Assembly: GCA_020427985.1 (NCBI GenBank)
Contig: JAGQNR010000001.1
Span: forward strand, 153,784 to 217,783
Source of the DNA: Candidatus Saccharimonadota bacterium
GTDB lineage: Bacteria > Patescibacteriota > Saccharimonadia > Saccharimonadales > UBA4665
Reading direction: 5' to 3'
Length of the DNA stretch: 64,000 nucleotides
The number at the start of each line of letters is the position of its first letter. Within the stretch, counting starts at the first letter, position 1. A program made the translations under genes and the position numbers. Below the pieces are notes generated by a model, which saw only the letters and a program-made list of their open reading frames with translations, was not told where the DNA came from and searched no databases. This document shows positions 60,344 to 64,000 of the stretch, piece by piece.

Positions 60344-60490
60344 ATGACTATCAATTATCAGCAAGAACAATTGATTGCGGAGTTTGCAGCCAAGCTGGTG
60401 CTTGCGAAATCAGTTGGCGATATATTTCCGCAGCCAGATTACACAAGCGGAGCCATAGGTCTGATGGTTGCAATCAAGGTACAAGCCTAA
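60344..60490 (+). CDS. possible 48-residue ORF
   Basis: MTINYQQEQLIAEFAAKLVL then KSVGDIFPQPDYTSG and a hydrophobic end. Protein-like composition. A TATGCT lies six bases before an ATG at 60319, but that ATG opens a different, Cys-rich frame (to 60495), so either the promoter serves a frameshifted gene or this is chance. Confidence 0.35.
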   Translation: MTINYQQEQLIAEFAAKLVLAKSVGDIFPQPDYTSGAIGLMVAIKVQA

Positions 60491-60517
60491 GATAACAAGG
60501 AGGACAAGCCGTCATCT

Positions 60518-61104
60518 ATGAAAAAGAGTATTCACCAGAGCAACTACGCGAGGTAACAACTGAAGCTATACAGCAGGCGTCGTTCCAAGTTACGGCCATA
60601 CGTAAAGTGTTAGTGATGACCAGGCATCAGTGGGGAGAGTATGGCGAAGAACAAGGTATGACCGTCTGGCAGCTTGTCGAGAAGCACTCACAGGATTGGA
60701 ATCGTCAGCCTGAGCTTGCCTATGTACGATGTCTCGAGTTGTCGCAAGCACTTCCTAAGCAAGGGTGCGCAGTACCTGAAGCGAGGCGATATGTGCTCTC
60801 CCCTCCGGTGATACATTTAGAGACCTCAGGAGTTGTCCAGAACATTGACGCACTCAGATGCTACGCGCGAGAAGGTATGGTTGCTGTGGGATTGTATGAA
60901 AGGGAAGGGGAGGTGTCGCAGATGCCAGTAGGTATCGCTGCCTTGTATCACTTTGCACGGGCTAACATCGCGGTGGCAACTGACCGCGAGATGTGGGCCA
61001 GGCAAGACGACTTCCGCCCCGACATGTATCAGGTGCTCCGCACCACCGCTATCGTCGAGCGGCATCGTACTCAGCTGCTCCCAGCAGAGAGCGTGACTAT
61101 CTAA
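60518..61104 (+). pseudogene. hypothetical gene with apparent frameshift at its start
   Basis: A strong AAGGAGG (60497-60503) precedes ATG 60518, whose frame stops after 12 codons. One extra A in the run at 60521-60525 would join it to a long frame: MKKEYSPEQLREVTTEA, then VLVMTRHQWGEYGEEQG and so on, about 195 residues to 61104. As read, translation could only begin at GTG 60607 (165 residues). The protein is soluble, with no domain recognised. Either a sequence error, phase-variable slippage or decay. Confidence 0.5.
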
Positions 61105-61111
61105 TAACTGG

Positions 61112-61609
61112 TTAACGGTAGTTGGTGAAGCTGAGTGGAAAGTCGAGGTCGTCGCGTAATTTGAGAAGCTGCATCACTGCCTGGAGGTCATCTTTACTGC
61201 TACTCATCACGCGTACGGCATCGCCCTGGATTTGGGTTTTAACTTTGGGATAGGTGTCGCGTATAAGCTTGGTAAGCGTCTTGGACTTGTCCTGGTCAAG
61301 GCCGGCCTTAAACAAAACGTCTTTAACGGTCTTTAGGTTGGATTCAATTGCTTCTTTTGAGGTATCGAGTACTTTTTGGCTGATGCCTCTGGTCGAGAGC
61401 TTTTTGCGGTATATATCAAGGATAGCGTCAATCTGCCACTCACCGCTACCAGTTACTTTGATGCCTTTTTTGTCGTCGAGCCAATCAAGCGCTGCGGGGG
61501 TGCCCTTAAAATCATAACGATTGTCGATTTCGCGCTGCGACTGATCAAAAACATTGTTCATTTCGGCTTTGTCGTATTCGGAAACAATATCAAAACTAAA
61601 GTTTGCCAT
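61112..61609 (-). CDS. yajQ: YajQ family nucleotide-binding protein
   Basis: 165 residues, starts MANFSFDIVSEYDKAEMNNV, then YDFKGTPAALDW, LDILDIYR-like central part and the ending IQGDAVRVMSSSKDDLQAVM. Two RNP-like domains; binds nucleotides or c-di-GMP in some species. The ATG at 61609 is supported by the family start and a TATACT seven bases upstream; the upstream in-frame extension is not coding. Confidence 0.93.
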   Translation of the reverse strand: MANFSFDIVSEYDKAEMNNVFDQSQREIDNRYDFKGTPAALDWLDDKKGIKVTGSGEWQIDAILDIYRKKLSTRGISQKVLDTSKEAIESNLKTVKDVLFKAGLDQDKSKTLTKLIRDTYPKVKTQIQGDAVRVMSSSKDDLQAVMQLLKLRDDLDFPLSFTNYR

Positions 61610-61616
61610 AGTACCC

Positions 61617-61622
61617 AGTATA
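61617..61622 (-). promoter_or_regulatory. -10 element, leaderless start of yajQ
   Basis: TATACT on the minus strand, seven bases before the ATG. Confidence 0.6.
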
Positions 61623-61836
61623 ACCCTGTTGTCTAAATGAGTGAAGTGAACAAGGTGATAACCGAGCTTTAGGGGGTTCACTTTGGGGTGCGTTTGCCTC
61701 CTTTTACTACATACATACTAAGGCTAAACTACTGTAGTATTACCCAAAAAATCATTTTCTACCATAAGTATTAAAAAAAGTAAGGTGGATTACATTTTCA
61801 AATACAAATCGTTGGTATATTAGTCCACTAGAAGCT

Positions 61837-62484
61837 ATGAAGATACAAATTGCGCAAAACTTTGCACTCGTTCGGGCCTCAGTAGTGGTGACGGTCTTGT
61901 TGATTGGTGTATGCAGTGCAGTAACACCGGTGCGCGCTGCAGCCGTCGCCCCCCCAGCACAAGACAAGGCTGCCGCCCGTGCTCTCGAAAGAAGTAACAT
62001 ACGTAGCACTCAACAAGCAACTCAAAACACTCGCACCGTCGTGCCTAGTAATCCACGGGCCAACTCAGCTGTAGATGAAGCTCAAGACAAGCAACTCTGC
62101 GTTAATCGTGAGCGTACTCTTAGAAACAAAGTTTCGGCCTACGGCAAAGCTGCCGAAATCCGTCAGAAACAACTCGATGCGAAGCTACAGCGTATTATTG
62201 CCCTAAGCGATAAATACAATCTTAATACGCCAGATATTGATAATCTTATTATTGCAGCCCGACTTGTGAGTAGCCGTGAACTACAGCCGGCTATCGCCAA
62301 TATTCAAAAACTACCCGAAACCGCCCCCATTGACTGCAGCTCGCCATCGGTTGCGACTTCGCTTTCTGCTATTAAAGTTACCACCAACGAGACAAAAGAC
62401 GCACTCAACGAATATCGCCAATCAATTAAGGCAATTGCCCTTGCTCTACAGAATAAAATTAGTCAGCAGGCAAGCCAGCGCTAA
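61837..62484 (+). CDS. secreted coiled-coil protein
   Basis: 215 residues: signal peptide (VVVTVLLIGVCSAVTPVRAA), Ala/Gln/Thr-rich linker, then long helices (RERTLRNKVSAYGKAAEIRQKQLDAKLQRI ... NETKDALNEYRQSIKAIALAL). Two Cys (QLCVNRE, IDCSSP) may pair. No enzyme motif. Followed two bases later by a small membrane protein; likely partners. Confidence 0.65.
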   Translation: MKIQIAQNFALVRASVVVTVLLIGVCSAVTPVRAAAVAPPAQDKAAARALERSNIRSTQQATQNTRTVVPSNPRANSAVDEAQDKQLCVNRERTLRNKVSAYGKAAEIRQKQLDAKLQRIIALSDKYNLNTPDIDNLIIAARLVSSRELQPAIANIQKLPETAPIDCSSPSVATSLSAIKVTTNETKDALNEYRQSIKAIALALQNKISQQASQR

Positions 62485-62486
62485 GC

Positions 62487-62768
62487 ATGATTAAAAAAAC
62501 TACAAAAAGTACAACTCAGCAAAAATCTATAGAACGCACTATTGGGGTAGCACTGTGGCTCTTCGGAGCGGTGCTGCTTGTAGCAGTTATAGCGACTATC
62601 TTGGGTATTTCAAAATCCAATCGTAACGCTGCTATGACTCCGGCTCAAATGCAAGAAAGCCGTGCAACTATCGAATCAGAAGCTCACGCACTTGATGCTG
62701 AGGGTGCAGAGATTGATAAAACACTCAATACCACAGAATTTGATGTTAGCGCCGACATGCTCCAGTAA
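62487..62768 (+). CDS. small single-span membrane protein
   Basis: 93 residues: basic start, one helix (GVALWLFGAVLLVAVIATILG), then an acidic outer helix (MQESRATIESEAHALDAEGAEIDK). No domain recognised. Directly after the secreted coiled-coil gene. Confidence 0.6.
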   Translation: MIKKTTKSTTQQKSIERTIGVALWLFGAVLLVAVIATILGISKSNRNAAMTPAQMQESRATIESEAHALDAEGAEIDKTLNTTEFDVSADMLQ

Positions 62769-62807
62769 ATAGCATTTGGCAGGGTATGACACCAGAGTGC
62801 GAAATGG

Positions 62808-62813
62808 TATACT
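62808..62813 (+). promoter_or_regulatory. -10 element of pheS
   Basis: TATACT 10 bases before ATG 62824; no Shine-Dalgarno site. Confidence 0.5.
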
Positions 62814-62823
62814 TTTTAGTAGT

Positions 62824-63876
62824 ATGACTTATCAAAATCCCGCCATTGCCGAAGCCGCAACAGTGCTCCGTGAACGCTTAGCATCACTCCAAGACAAACA
62901 ATCGATCTTGCGGGCCCCCGAACTCGCCGTTTTATATCAAACAATTCGTACATTAGAGTCCGGACAGCGGAGAGCCTTTGGCAAGGAGCTTAATAGTCTC
63001 AAATCTGAGCTGCAAGCGCTGATTGATGCCCAGTCAGTGGTCACCGACAATCGAATACCGATAGATGTTACCTCTCCGATTGACAGCAACGCGGAGTTTG
63101 CAAAATTACTTCCAGCAAATCAAGGAAGTACCCACCCTATTACGAGCGAAATTAACCGTATTATTGCCATTTTTGAACGGATGGGGTTCAGTGCCGAGGA
63201 ATCGCGTGAAATCGATGACCAATACAATATGTTTGAGTCACTCAATTTCCCCAAAGGCCACCCCGCACGGGACGAATATGACACCTTTATGACGGTCGAA
63301 ACCGATACAAACGGTGACCAGTTTATTGCGCCGGCTCATACCAGTACCATGCAAAATCGGACTCTCCGTCGCTATAAAGCTTCGTTGGAGCAGGGCGACC
63401 CAATCGCTGTCATAGTGCCAGACAGGGTATTTAGGAACGAAGACCTCGACGCTCGTCATGAACACACGTTTTACCAGCTCGAGGGAGTATATGTGTCCAA
63501 GGGCGTCCATGCTGGTATGCTCATTGCTACGCTGCAAAAGTTTCTTGAGGAATACTACGGTAAACAACTGCAAGTGCAAGTAAACCCCTATTACTTTCCG
63601 TTTACTGAACCAAGTTTTGAATTTGCATTGAGTTGTCCGTTTTGTGAGCAAAATGACCCAGCCTGCAAAGTTTGTAGCGGCGAGGGGTGGATAGAACTAC
63701 TTGGCTGTGGCATGATTCACCCAAATGTGCTGAATGCGGCCGGTATTGACCCCAGTGTGTATACCGGGTTTGCGTTTGGCTGTGGCATTGACCGCTTAGT
63801 AATGATGAAATACGGCATCGAAGACGTTCGGCATTTTGAGTCGGCAAAGTTAGATTTTTTGAGGCAATTTTCATGA
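62824..63876 (+). CDS. pheS: phenylalanyl-tRNA synthetase alpha subunit
   Basis: 350 residues: N-terminal coiled coil (about 1-75), class II motif 2 region and the ending GFAFGCGIDRLVMMKYGI (motif 3). Contains ARDEYDTF, FYQLEGVYVSKGVH, FPFTEPSFEF and a CxxC...CxxC insert before GWIELLGCGMIHP, also present in many bacterial PheS. ATG 62824 gives the family start. The stop overlaps the next gene by four bases. pheT is not the next gene. Confidence 0.95.
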   Translation: MTYQNPAIAEAATVLRERLASLQDKQSILRAPELAVLYQTIRTLESGQRRAFGKELNSLKSELQALIDAQSVVTDNRIPIDVTSPIDSNAEFAKLLPANQGSTHPITSEINRIIAIFERMGFSAEESREIDDQYNMFESLNFPKGHPARDEYDTFMTVETDTNGDQFIAPAHTSTMQNRTLRRYKASLEQGDPIAVIVPDRVFRNEDLDARHEHTFYQLEGVYVSKGVHAGMLIATLQKFLEEYYGKQLQVQVNPYYFPFTEPSFEFALSCPFCEQNDPACKVCSGEGWIELLGCGMIHPNVLNAAGIDPSVYTGFAFGCGIDRLVMMKYGIEDVRHFESAKLDFLRQFS

Positions 63877-64000
63877 GTGATGTAACAGACTTACAAAAGC
63901 GCGCCATGTTGCTGCGCGAGCGTTACAACGAAATAAACGACCGTAATGGCTACGCCAGATGGAACGGCCAAGACTATACGTCTGGTTTGGTTGGCGATGT
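63873..64000 (+). CDS. MazG-like nucleotide pyrophosphohydrolase, N-terminal part
   Basis: Truncated by the window end after 42 codons. MSDVTDLQKRAMLLRERYNE then GYARWNGQDYTSGLVGDV resembles the opening of MazG-like/all-alpha NTP pyrophosphohydrolases. ATGA overlap with pheS implies translational coupling. The metal-binding EExxE motif would lie beyond the window, so the call is tentative. Confidence 0.55.
   Translation, partial: MSDVTDLQKRAMLLRERYNEINDRNGYARWNGQDYTSGLVGD

Noticed and set aside
63622-63690. Cys-x2-Cys / Cys-x2-Cys insert in PheS as a novelty
   Set aside because: A similar Cys-rich insert before GWIE-LG is common in bacterial PheS, so it is ordinary.

Overview
The window looks like a chromosomal segment of a small-genome bacterium of the Patescibacteria/CPR, most likely a Candidatus Saccharibacteria (TM7) relative. 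This is inference from gene content and style: compact genes, many lineage-specific hypotheticals, a phosphoketolase-acetate kinase pair, several DUF305 proteins, and translation genes in short clusters (rpmF-nusB-rnc; rpsP-KH protein-trmD without rimM or rplS). TGA ends several solid genes, so the code is standard and not the UGA=Gly code of Gracilibacteria/Absconditabacteria. No rRNA operon, CRISPR array or recognisable transposase is visible. One tRNA (Gln, CTG anticodon) is present.

Layout: (1) 1-6.9 kb, translation and RNA genes (leuS 3' end, rpmF, nusB, a NUDIX protein, rnc, a TraB-like protein, rpsP, KH protein, trmD). (2) 6.9-8.3 kb, a stress block: nickel superoxide dismutase with its maturation peptidase, a con-10/KGG protein and a GlsB/YeaQ membrane protein. 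(3) 8.4-17 kb, ackA-xfp operon, pyrD, small ORFs including a DUF1508 protein, a SulP transporter with a fused nucleotidyltransferase-like domain, and a short 5-formyltetrahydrofolate cyclo-ligase. (4) About 17.4-32.4 kb, a dense copper-handling block: an ArsR-YHS regulator, five DUF305 or DUF305-like genes (one frameshifted), a YHS protein, an HMA-SafE-cupredoxin fusion, a CopZ-like chaperone, two P1B ATPases, a CsoR-family repressor with a perfect operator, membrane microproteins and a cupredoxin. It abuts the 3' end of tRNA-Gln, and an 18-base imperfect copy of that tRNA end lies at its left edge, so it may be an integrated island. (5) 32.5-64 kb, housekeeping and accessory genes: ABC exporter, NUDIX, maf, rarA, a LysM/transglycosylase-like protein, CNNM-CBS, typA, corA, DUF475, a queuosine salvage set (transporter, tgt, queA), a cation/proton antiporter, a divergent Fur-family/ZIP pair, rmuC, uppP, a GH63-like glycosidase, yajQ, pheS and the start of a MazG-like gene.

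The most striking pattern is regulatory. More than 20 genes lack a Shine-Dalgarno sequence and instead carry a TATACT/TATAAT/TACAAT hexamer 6-10 bases before the start codon, so transcription would begin at or beside the start codon (leaderless mRNA). Genes inside operons, and a few with longer leaders, have good Shine-Dalgarno sites. The two modes appear to coexist: leaderless first genes and SD-led downstream genes.

In the copper block the likely logic is cytosolic sensing (CsoR, ArsR-YHS), chaperone capture (CopZ), export (two P1B ATPases, HMA-SafE-cupredoxin protein) and extracytoplasmic binding (DUF305 proteins, cupredoxin, Met/His-rich secreted proteins). Three loci (18.35 kb, 60.01 kb, 60.52 kb) show apparent frameshifts at short homopolymers, which may be real decay or sequence error.
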